DNA of 48,817 nt from contig SVPY01000020.1 of the NCBI GenBank assembly GCA_015065615.1, positions 1-48,817 of the forward strand, written 5' to 3'. Position 1 is the first letter of the stretch, and every line of letters starts with the position of its first letter. The notes under the pieces were generated by a model that saw only the letters and a list, made by a program, of their open reading frames with translations, did no database searches and was not told the origin of the DNA. The translations under genes and the position numbers were made by a program. Shown piece by piece: positions 27,396 through 34,633 of this stretch. This DNA comes from Oscillospiraceae bacterium. GTDB taxonomy: Bacteria > Bacillota > Clostridia > Oscillospirales > Acutalibacteraceae.

Positions 27396-28454
27396 TCATT
27401 TCATTATATAGTCTTTGAAATTATCGGAGTAAATTTTTGTTCCGTCCTTTAAAACCCACATGGCTTCGGCACCCGGGAATTCCTTTAAAAGCTCTTTGCC
27501 CTTTTCAATATCGAGAATGAATAAAGCAGTTGAGAGTACGTCGCCGTTAGCTGAATTATCGGTAATAACCGATACGGATAAATAATTATCGGCAGGGAAT
27601 AGGGTGTCCTTATCAATTATATGGTTGTAGCTTTTGCCGTCAACAACGTAGTAACGCTGGTAGCTGCCGCTTGTCACTATTGCCGTATCGCTCAGCTCAA
27701 TATACTCAATAATGCTCTCCATAGAGCCTTTATCGGGATTTTCAATACCTGCTACCCATTTTTTGCCGCCGCTGAGTCCTAAAGCCTTTATATTGCCTCC
27801 GAGATTAATAAGATAATCGTTTACGCCCTCTTCTTTAAGGTAATTGTAAATCATATCGGCAGTATATCCCTTGGCAACGGCGCCAACGTCCAGCCTAACG
27901 CCCTTTTCTTTAATATAAACTCTGTTATTTTTTTCGTCTATAATAAGCTTGTTTATATCGCTAAGCTCACTTGCTTCAATAAGCGACTTCTTATCGGGTA
28001 ATGATGCGTTATCGGGGTCGTCTATACCCTCTTCTCTGTAATGGTGCCATATTTTAAGCACACTGCCCATAGCTACGTTTACGTAGCCGTCGGTCTTTTC
28101 GTATGCTTCTTTACAGAAAAGAAGAAACTTTATAAGCTCAGGGTCAATTTCAATTCCCTCTTCCTCTTTATAAGCGCTTTCGTTTATAAGAGCAAGATTA
28201 TTTACCCCGTTATATTTATAGTAAATATCAAAAAGCTTATGGTAGTAACCAAGCTTTTCCTCAATTCCTGCGCAAATTGAATCAAACTCCTCCTTGGAGT
28301 CTGCATAGCCTATTATCTGGGTAACGGTATCAAAATATTCGTAGTAGTAAGAAGTAAACTTTTCTTTTCCCTTTTTACCGCAGCCTGAAAGCAGTAATGA
28401 GGGGAGAAGTATCAATATTAAAATAATAGCTTTTGTTCTGTTTATTAATTTCAT
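27396..28454 (-). CDS. apbE: FAD:protein FMN transferase ApbE (lipoprotein)
   Basis: Attaches FMN from FAD to Thr or Ser side chains of extracytoplasmic redox proteins. A lipoprotein signal ends in LLLSGC with Cys25 the lipidation site, so the enzyme faces outside. Family motifs include GVRLDVGAVAKGYTADMI and LINLGGNIKALG plus the late TSGSYQRYY and NHIIDKDT. I chose ATG 28454 because it gives a proper lipoprotein signal. The alternative GTG 28478 lies inside a hairpin and adds eight residues before the signal. It is the last gene of the rnf locus and its natural targets RnfG and RnfD are encoded upstream. Confidence 0.92.
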   Translation of the reverse strand: MKLINRTKAIILILILLPSLLLSGCGKKGKEKFTSYYYEYFDTVTQIIGYADSKEEFDSICAGIEEKLGYYHKLFDIYYKYNGVNNLALINESAYKEEEGIEIDPELIKFLLFCKEAYEKTDGYVNVAMGSVLKIWHHYREEGIDDPDNASLPDKKSLIEASELSDINKLIIDEKNNRVYIKEKGVRLDVGAVAKGYTADMIYNYLKEEGVNDYLINLGGNIKALGLSGGKKWVAGIENPDKGSMESIIEYIELSDTAIVTSGSYQRYYVVDGKSYNHIIDKDTLFPADNYLSVSVITDNSANGDVLSTALFILDIEKGKELLKEFPGAEAMWVLKDGTKIYSDNFKDYIMK

Positions 28455-28470
28455 ATCAATAAAAAGTAAT

Positions 28471-28492
28471 CGGGTCACCGATCGGCAACCCG
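28471..28492 (-). promoter_or_regulatory. Intercistronic hairpin before apbE
   Basis: Minus-strand stem of about 9 bp (CGGGTTGCC/GGTGACCCG with two G-T pairs, GATC loop), followed by ATTACTTTTT. The short T-run suggests partial termination or mRNA processing that lowers apbE expression. Confidence 0.5.
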
Positions 28493-28513
28493 AATTTAAA
28501 CCCGTATTTAAAA

Positions 28514-29488
28514 TTACTTAGCAGCTTCTGCAATAGCCTGTACAGCAGCGAAAACGTTTATTGTACAGCCTGCCTTAGCTACGTCTGCATTGGGAGCGCC
28601 TGTCTCGTCCATAGCTGTAAGTGCTTCGTCAGCTGTCTTACCAACCATATACTTATCAAGAGCATCAGCCTGAACGTACCACTCGTTTGTGTTAGCCCAA
28701 GCAGCCATACCGTAGTTATCACCCTGCTCACGCTTTGTTTCGATTTTCTCAGTTTCAAAAGCATAACCTTCCATATCGAAGCTTACGCCTGCAACAGCGG
28801 CATCATTCTGACAAGCTGTGATTTTGCCCTCAGCGTTTGTAGCAACAGCGGCCATAGCGATATCAGCTTCGATCTTACCGTCAGCTTCTTCGGAAGCGTC
28901 AATAGCGTTGGAGAAATAAGCGGAAATGCTTACTGCAACCTTATCTGCAGAGGATGCGCCTTCAACATTTGCGTTTGCGTATGCCTTGCTTACAGCATTT
29001 ACAAACTCACCTGCATAAATTGTACATCCTGCCTTTGTAACTTCTTCGCTTGATGTACCTTCGGATACAAGAGCCTTAACTTCGTCGATTGTTTTACCTA
29101 CAACTACCTTTCCAAAAGCGTCAACCTGCTGGTACCACTCTGTTGTACCTGCGTATGCAGCCATACCGTAGTTGTCGCCCTGAGTTCTCTTGGAAGAGAA
29201 GCTGTAAGAAGTGTTGGCAAAGCCTTCGAAGTCAAATTTTAAAGCAACTTCAATTTCATCAATATCGCAGGCAACGATTTTGCCGTTGGCATCAACTAAA
29301 ACAGCGGCGGCAACAGCGGCTGTAGTGCCGTTACCTTCAGCTTCTTCGGTAGCGTCAGCAACCTTAGTGGAAGCAACAAAGCCGAGACCTAACTTAGCAG
29401 GAGCGGAGCTTTCGCAGCCTGTAAGTGCGAAAAGGGAGAGAACCATTAAAAATGTGAGGATTAAGGAAATAACTTTTTTGCTTTTCAT
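28514..29488 (-). CDS. Duplicated-domain lipoprotein, probably FMN-binding-like, of the Rnf/ApbE locus
   Basis: Secreted lipoprotein of unknown function. The signal peptide ends in ALTGC, Cys25 being the lipid site. The mature part is two copies of one domain with a period of about 152 residues: QGDNYGMAA at 103-111 and 255-263, EWY at 117-119 and 269-271, GKT at 131-133 and 283-285, and AGCT at 153-156 and 306-309. The VDANGKIVACDID stretch resembles the FMN_bind fold. AGCT followed by a helix resembles the SGAT flavinylation site of RnfG-type domains, so Thr156 and Thr309 could carry FMN (inference). Its place beside apbE and rnf supports a redox role. A PplA-like electron carrier is the nearest known analogue. 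Confidence 0.65.
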   Translation of the reverse strand: MKSKKVISLILTFLMVLSLFALTGCESSAPAKLGLGFVASTKVADATEEAEGNGTTAAVAAAVLVDANGKIVACDIDEIEVALKFDFEGFANTSYSFSSKRTQGDNYGMAAYAGTTEWYQQVDAFGKVVVGKTIDEVKALVSEGTSSEEVTKAGCTIYAGEFVNAVSKAYANANVEGASSADKVAVSISAYFSNAIDASEEADGKIEADIAMAAVATNAEGKITACQNDAAVAGVSFDMEGYAFETEKIETKREQGDNYGMAAWANTNEWYVQADALDKYMVGKTADEALTAMDETGAPNADVAKAGCTINVFAAVQAIAEAAK

Positions 29489-29528
29489 AAAATTCTCCTA
29501 TATTTTTTTTGATTTATTAATAAAGCCA

Positions 29529-30026
29529 TTATATTTTCAGCTTTATTCTCTTAATTATGAAAGCGGAAGCAAGACCGATTAAAATACCGCTTACCGTACC
29601 CGATACTGCAAGAAAAATCATATAATACGCGATTTCTCCCACACCCGTCAAAAGCACTGCAACAAGTATCTGACCTAAGTTATGAAGCACACCGCCAGAA
29701 ACGCTTATACCTACCAAGCTGAATAAATCATACTTTTTAAGTATTGCCATTACACTGAGGCTTAAAAGGGCGCCTGCAAAACTGTATGAGAGTGACACAA
29801 GGTTGCCGAAAAGCAGGGAAACGAATATAAGTCTTATAAAGGAAACCGCAAAGGCTTCTTTCACACCGAATTTATAAAGAGTAAAAATAATCGCAATATT
29901 GGGAAGTCCCATTTTAATACCCGGCACACTTGCCACAAGAGGAGGGAAGAGAGACTCTACGTAAGCGAATATCAAAGCTGCCGCTGATAAAAGCGCAAGC
30001 ACAGTAAGCTTTTTTGTTTTTATCAT
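29529..30026 (-). CDS. Gx transporter family membrane protein (EetB-like, PF07456)
   Basis: Integral membrane protein of 165 residues with about five hydrophobic segments and the motif VPGIKMGLPNIAIIF. It is often annotated as heptaprenyl diphosphate synthase component I, although it has no prenyltransferase motif and looks like an ECF-type substrate-binding membrane subunit. From memory, members sit in flavin-based extracellular electron transfer clusters as EetB, next to NusG-domain-II proteins. The same pairing is seen here, with a 4-base overlap of the upstream gene. The function is not established. Confidence 0.72.
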   Translation of the reverse strand: MIKTKKLTVLALLSAAALIFAYVESLFPPLVASVPGIKMGLPNIAIIFTLYKFGVKEAFAVSFIRLIFVSLLFGNLVSLSYSFAGALLSLSVMAILKKYDLFSLVGISVSGGVLHNLGQILVAVLLTGVGEIAYYMIFLAVSGTVSGILIGLASAFIIKRIKLKI

Positions 30027-30409
30027 GCCGCGATATCCACCCCGTCTTTATCCGATTCAATTCTTACTACAACTTTATTCGGCAGACATACTATGGTCTC
30101 ACCGCTTTTACTTATGGGCAGATGGTCCTCGCAGATACCGTCGGGACAGCTCGCCTCAATTATATCTGCACTGCCGTTTTCGATAACGAGAACATTATAC
30201 TGCAAATTTGTTTCATCGTCAACAGTTATTGTTAATTTTTTATCAATATTTAAAGGAAATCTTCCGTATTCTTCATTACCTACGGTCACAACTACTTCAG
30301 ACCCTTCGCTTTGATTAAAACTTGCTATAATATAGCACAGCGCCGATATTAATAGCACTGAAAGTACAAGAATAATATCGGCGATAAGCTTCTTTTTAGT
30401 TTTCTTCAT
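30023..30409 (-). CDS. NusG domain II-containing membrane-anchored protein (EetA-like)
   Basis: Small protein with one N-terminal membrane anchor (about residues 7-29) and an extracytoplasmic NusG domain II-like beta barrel. It carries the conserved cysteine pair ASCPDGICEDHLPIS typical of this family (PF07009). It is not the transcription factor NusG. I chose ATG 30409 because it starts the KKTKKKL basic lead just before the anchor. The frame extends 13 codons further upstream inside rnfB. The gene overlaps rnfB by 14 bases and the Gx transporter gene by 4. EetA naming is by resemblance and position; the biochemical role is unknown. Confidence 0.72.
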   Translation of the reverse strand: MKKTKKKLIADIILVLSVLLISALCYIIASFNQSEGSEVVVTVGNEEYGRFPLNIDKKLTITVDDETNLQYNVLVIENGSADIIEASCPDGICEDHLPISKSGETIVCLPNKVVVRIESDKDGVDIAA

Positions 30410-31217
30410 TCTGACGGTGATAACCGCTGAAATCAGCCCAGTCCACACAGTGTACGGGACAAACTTCGGCGCATTTACCGCATTTAATACATAAATCGTA
30501 ATTTACGCTTGCAAGGTTATTTGTGACCTTAATAGCCTTGGTGGGGCAGTTTAATTCGCATTTTTTACAACCGATACAGCCGTTTTTACAAATCTTTCTT
30601 GTTTCTGCGCCCTTCTGCTTGTTGCTGCATCTTACTGCAACGCGGTGAACGTCGGGAATCATTTCAATTATCTTATTGGGGCAGGTCTTGGAGCAAAGGC
30701 CACAACCTGTACATTTATCGGGATTAATTACTGCAACACCGTTTTCAGTGCTGATAGCGCCCTGGGGGCAAACGTTTACACAGTCACCGTAACCTAAGCA
30801 GCCGTATACGCAGGAGCCGCTGCCGCCGTATAAGGTTTTTACCGCCGCACAGCTTGTAATACCCTGATATTCGTATTTCTTGCCCGTAGCTTCGCAGGTG
30901 CCGTTACATCTTACTATTGCAACCTGCTCAACAACGTCCTCGGCTTCAACGCCTAAAATATCGGCAATCTCTTTTGCCACCGCGTCCGCACCGGGAACGC
31001 AAAGGTTTGTTTTAGCGCCGTTTTTTAAAGCTGAGGCATAGCCGTCGCAACCCGTATAGCCGCAGGCGCCGCAGTTAGCGCCGGGAAGGCAGGCACGAAG
31101 CTTTTCTACAGTCTCATCAACCTCTACTTTTGTAAAAACAGATACGATTGCAAGAATAATACCGCATACAAGGCCGATACCCGTTACAATCAGAACAGCA
31201 AATAAAATATCTGTCAT
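30396..31217 (-). CDS. rnfB: Rnf electron transport complex subunit RnfB
   Basis: Iron-sulfur subunit that takes electrons from reduced ferredoxin. One N-terminal membrane anchor (about residues 3-27) is followed by the RnfB-specific cluster ACLPGANCGACGYTGC. Several CxxCxxCxxxCP ferredoxin motifs follow (DKCTGCGLCSKTCP, NGCIGCKKCELNCP, DLCIKCGKCAEVCP) plus the CVYGCLGYGDCVNVCP set. At 273 residues it is complete. It ends the core rnf gene series and overlaps the NusG-II gene. Confidence 0.96.
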   Translation of the reverse strand: MTDILFAVLIVTGIGLVCGIILAIVSVFTKVEVDETVEKLRACLPGANCGACGYTGCDGYASALKNGAKTNLCVPGADAVAKEIADILGVEAEDVVEQVAIVRCNGTCEATGKKYEYQGITSCAAVKTLYGGSGSCVYGCLGYGDCVNVCPQGAISTENGVAVINPDKCTGCGLCSKTCPNKIIEMIPDVHRVAVRCSNKQKGAETRKICKNGCIGCKKCELNCPTKAIKVTNNLASVNYDLCIKCGKCAEVCPVHCVDWADFSGYHRQNEEN

Positions 31218-31234
31218 TATAAATACCGCCTTTC

Positions 31235-31831
31235 TTATGCGAATAAATTATCTATAACACCGGCAAAACCAAAGAAGGAGAGGGATACAATAGCCGCCGC
31301 AATCAAAGTGATGGGTAAACCCTTCATACATTTGGGAGCATCGCAGTTTTCTGTTCTCTGTCTTACACCTGAGAAAAGTACCATAGCCAAAAGGAAACCG
31401 AGGCCGCAGCCAAGGGAGCTTACCATAGACTCAACGAAGTTGTAGCCGTCAGTAATGTTATTGATAGTAACACCTAAAACAGCGCAGTTTGTTGTAATGA
31501 GGGGGAGGTAAACGCCGAGGCTTGCATGAAGACCGGGAATATACTTTTTAAGGATCATTTCTACAAGCTGAACAAGTGCAGCAATAACGAGAATGAACAC
31601 AATAGTCTGCATATAGCCGAGGTTCAAGGGCTCAAGCACGTAGTACTGAATAGGCCATGTGGCTGCAGTAGCCATAAGCATAACGAAAATAACGGAAAGA
31701 CCCATACCAGTAGCCTGATCTAATTTTTTGGAAACACCGAGGAAGGGGCAAATACCTAAGAACTTACTTAAAACGTAGTTGTTTACAAATACGCTTGTAA
31801 GCAAAATAACAATTAAACCTTTAAAATCCAT
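31235..31831 (-). CDS. rnfA: Rnf electron transport complex subunit RnfA
   Basis: Membrane subunit with six predicted spans that shares fold and ancestry with RnfE and binds an intramembrane iron-sulfur centre between them. Signature stretches are NNYVLSKFLGICPFLGVS (one conserved Cys) and LITTNCAVLGVTI (the other). Length 198 is typical. It lies 2 bases after rnfE and 17 bases before rnfB. Confidence 0.95.
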   Translation of the reverse strand: MDFKGLIVILLTSVFVNNYVLSKFLGICPFLGVSKKLDQATGMGLSVIFVMLMATAATWPIQYYVLEPLNLGYMQTIVFILVIAALVQLVEMILKKYIPGLHASLGVYLPLITTNCAVLGVTINNITDGYNFVESMVSSLGCGLGFLLAMVLFSGVRQRTENCDAPKCMKGLPITLIAAAIVSLSFFGFAGVIDNLFA

Positions 31832-31833
31832 TA

Positions 31834-32526
31834 TTATTCACCCTCCTTTTTGCAACCTTCACAGCCGCCGCTGCAGGCAGACATATTGGGGCAGCCTTCG
31901 CAGCCGAAATCTTTTTTCTTGATGGCTCTGCCTTTTGTAAAGTAATTTACAATAGCTATCATAAAGCCGAATACCATAAAGCCGCCGGGAGCCATTTTGA
32001 AAATATTGATGGTAAAGTTTTCGAAATAGGGAATAGCCATACCCATAAAGGTACCGTTACCGATAACCTCGCGGATAAGAGCCATAGAGAGAAGGGCCAA
32101 AGTAAAGCCAATGCCCATACCCACGCCGTCAAGAGCGGACTCTATAACGCTGTGCTTACTTGCAAACATCTCTGCTCTGCCTAAAATAATGCAGTTAACA
32201 ACTATCAAAGCAAGGTATAAGCCCAGCATATCGTAAAGCTCAGGCAGATAAGCGTGCATTACCATGGATACTATGGTAACGAAACCAGCGATAACAACAA
32301 TGTAGCAGGGAATTCTTACTTTATCGGGAATAATATTTCTCAGCGCTGAAATTACCATATTGGAGCAGATAAGAACTACCATAGCTGCAATACCCATACT
32401 GAAAGCGCCTATAACACTTGTAGTAACAGCAAGAGTAGGGCAGGTACCGAGAACAAGAACGAAAACTGGGTTTTCTTTAATGATACCGTTTGTTAAAAAT
32501 GATAATTTATTTTCTTTAGTATTCAT
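31834..32526 (-). CDS. rnfE: Rnf electron transport complex subunit RnfE with Cys-rich tail
   Basis: Partner membrane subunit of RnfA with six spans. Conserved motifs are NPVFVLVLGTCPTLAV and LIVVNCIILGRAE, each with the iron-sulfur-ligating Cys. Start overlaps the rnfG stop by one base. Unusual: after the last span a basic segment leads to a C-terminal tail with five cysteines (209, 212, 218, 222, 225), spaced like a small metal or cluster site. Similar tails may occur in other Clostridia, but they are not part of the classical RnfE core. Confidence 0.93.
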   Translation of the reverse strand: MNTKENKLSFLTNGIIKENPVFVLVLGTCPTLAVTTSVIGAFSMGIAAMVVLICSNMVISALRNIIPDKVRIPCYIVVIAGFVTIVSMVMHAYLPELYDMLGLYLALIVVNCIILGRAEMFASKHSVIESALDGVGMGIGFTLALLSMALIREVIGNGTFMGMAIPYFENFTINIFKMAPGGFMVFGFMIAIVNYFTKGRAIKKKDFGCEGCPNMSACSGGCEGCKKEGE

Positions 32527-33704
32527 TATTCAAGTCCTCCTTTAAAGAATTCATATGCTTCAAAGGACTGTCTCACAGCGCCCTTGTAAGCGGGATCAGT
32601 ATATTCGGAAGCGCCTGCAATAGTTTCAACTTCCTTGTAAGTTTCAGCATCCTTGCCGTTATACTGGCTATAGTAGCTTTCCTTACCGCATACGTCACCG
32701 ATCTTTTCTGTTTCAGCCTGTTCTGTTGTTACACAGGAGATAATCACACCGTCGGCTGAAATGGAAATCTTAATTTTAATATAAACACCGTTAGCGCCGT
32801 ATTTAGCGTTAACACCGTAGCCTGCAGCCTTCATTTCAAATACGTAGTTGCCGCTTTCGGTTACGTATGCTTTTTCAAGAGTCTTCTTTAAGCCTCTGGG
32901 TAATTCATAATCGCTTAAATCAATTTCACTGAGCTTTGTAGAAGTTACAAGCTTCACAGCATCACTTGCAATAGCTTCAACTGAAGCATCAGTAGAATTA
33001 ATAACTATACCCTTTGCATCAGTGGAAACAAAGTTTTCACCAAGCTTAACTACGTAGCCCGCGCCGTTTTCGGCTTCAAAAATCTTATTTACGCTTGCAT
33101 CAACTGTCTCGGCGATAAATACCTCGCTGAATGCGCCCTCAGCCTCGGGAAGCACCAAAGCTAAATTATCAGCTAAAATCTGCTCCTCTGTTCTTATATC
33201 AACAGAGCCGCCGGAAAGAATGATGTTGGCGTTCTGAGCATCCTTAATAGCATTCTTATATGCTGTAGTAGTAAGAGTTGCGGTAGCAATAGTATCAACC
33301 GACTCAACATCTGTTACGTCCTTAAAGCTTGCGCCGTAAGTTTTTTCGAAACCTAATGTTTCGTTACTTGCAATACACTCAGCGCCTGTTACCATGCCTT
33401 CGGTATTTACACCGCACATAATAACCATACCGCTGCCGTAGCCTGCTGTGCTGAGCTTAATTACGTGACCGCCGTTTTCAGCCTTGAAAGCCGCTACAAC
33501 CGTTGCGGGTAATTCGTAAGCGCTAATATCAATTTCCTCAAAGCTGCCGCCCTCGGGCATTACAACAACCAAAGAAGCGTTGGCAGCCTTCTGGTCGTTA
33601 TCGGCAATTACAGGGGCAGTAAAATAGTTAACCACACCCAGTAAAAGAGAAATAACCAGACAGATAACAGTTAAAACTAAAACAGGTTTTACATTGTTTT
33701 TCAT
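32526..33704 (-). CDS. rnfG: Rnf electron transport complex subunit RnfG, enlarged (repeat FMN-binding domains)
   Basis: Extracytoplasmic flavoprotein subunit with one N-terminal membrane anchor (about residues 7-29). Standard RnfG is near 180-210 residues; this one has 392. It contains three related segments: 60-160, a shortened one at 195-250 and 262-385. The first and third both start with AYELP/DYELP, followed by a helix and a beta-rich AGYG segment. Candidate FMN attachment sites are Thr143 in DTIATAT and Ser366 in ETIAGAS. Both are variants of the usual SGAT. ApbE for FMN transfer is encoded in the same locus. Overlaps rnfD by 4 bases. Confidence 0.9.
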   Translation of the reverse strand: MKNNVKPVLVLTVICLVISLLLGVVNYFTAPVIADNDQKAANASLVVVMPEGGSFEEIDISAYELPATVVAAFKAENGGHVIKLSTAGYGSGMVIMCGVNTEGMVTGAECIASNETLGFEKTYGASFKDVTDVESVDTIATATLTTTAYKNAIKDAQNANIILSGGSVDIRTEEQILADNLALVLPEAEGAFSEVFIAETVDASVNKIFEAENGAGYVVKLGENFVSTDAKGIVINSTDASVEAIASDAVKLVTSTKLSEIDLSDYELPRGLKKTLEKAYVTESGNYVFEMKAAGYGVNAKYGANGVYIKIKISISADGVIISCVTTEQAETEKIGDVCGKESYYSQYNGKDAETYKEVETIAGASEYTDPAYKGAVRQSFEAYEFFKGGLE

Positions 33705-34633
33705 GCTTCAACACCTCCGAAAGGTTTTTTTGCAGTAAACTTTTCTACGTAAGGTGTTAAGATATTCATAAGAAGAATTGCGTAGGAAACGCCTTCGGGA
33801 GAAGAACCCCATATACGGATAACGGTTGTGATAAGACCGCAGCAAACACCGAATACGAATTTACCCTTCTTTGTTACGGGAGTTGTAGCGTAGTCGGTAG
33901 CCATAAATATCGCGCCGATTAAAAGACCGCCGCCCATAACCTGATATAAAGCGCCGTTTAAATCGCCTAAGAATATCCATGAACAAATAAATGAAACAAG
34001 GATAAAGGATACGGGTGTATGCCAGGAGATAACTCTCTTAATCATTAAGTATGCGCCGCCGATAATAAGCGCAAGTGCGCTGGTTTCACCTAAGCAGCCG
34101 CCTCTTAAACCAAGGAACATATCAAGAAGAGAGGGGAGAGTGCCTTCGCTTACGCCCGAAGCAATTGCAAGAGGTGTAGCTGTGGCAACGGAATCTACTA
34201 TGGTGGGGAAAGCGGACTGTGCCATATCGGAGAAGGAGATAAGCATAAATACTCGCGCCGTAATTGCAGGGTTTGCAAAATTCTGACCGATACCGCCGAA
34301 AAGACACTTTACAACTACAATAGCAAAACAGGAGCCTATGGCAACCTGCCAAAGGGGAATATTTGTAGAAAGGTTTAAAGCTAAAAGCAAACCTGTAACA
34401 ACCGCACTTAAATCGGTTATTGTATTTCTCTTTTTAACTATTTTATCGAAAATAAATTCTGAAAGCACTGCGGATATAATGCTTGTAAGAATAATGAAAA
34501 GTGCGTTTATTCCGAATATGATTATACCTGCAATTGCAGCGGGCAATAAAGCGATAATAACGTCAAGCATTACGCCCTGAGTATTTTGAGCCGCCCTTAT
34601 ATGAGGTGAGGCGGAAACCGTAAGCATACCCAT
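33701..34633 (-). CDS. rnfD: Rnf electron transport complex subunit RnfD
   Basis: Polytopic membrane subunit related to NqrB, involved in ion translocation. The 310 residues carry about nine hydrophobic segments. The covalent FMN site is DSVATATPLA with Thr153 the expected attachment residue (family motif SGATPLA). Other conserved stretches are FANPAITARVFM and FMATDYATTPVTKKGK. It overlaps both neighbours by 1 to 4 bases, typical for the rnf operon. Confidence 0.95.
   Translation of the reverse strand: MGMLTVSASPHIRAAQNTQGVMLDVIIALLPAAIAGIIIFGINALFIILTSIISAVLSEFIFDKIVKKRNTITDLSAVVTGLLLALNLSTNIPLWQVAIGSCFAIVVVKCLFGGIGQNFANPAITARVFMLISFSDMAQSAFPTIVDSVATATPLAIASGVSEGTLPSLLDMFLGLRGGCLGETSALALIIGGAYLMIKRVISWHTPVSFILVSFICSWIFLGDLNGALYQVMGGGLLIGAIFMATDYATTPVTKKGKFVFGVCCGLITTVIRIWGSSPEGVSYAILLMNILTPYVEKFTAKKPFGGVEA

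Noticed and set aside
28455-28478. GTG 28478 as start of apbE
   Set aside because: It lies inside a hairpin, has no ribosome site, and would place extra residues before a perfect lipoprotein signal peptide.
29529-30026. Heptaprenyl diphosphate synthase function
   Set aside because: The product has no prenyltransferase aspartate motif and is a small membrane protein; the common database name is misleading.
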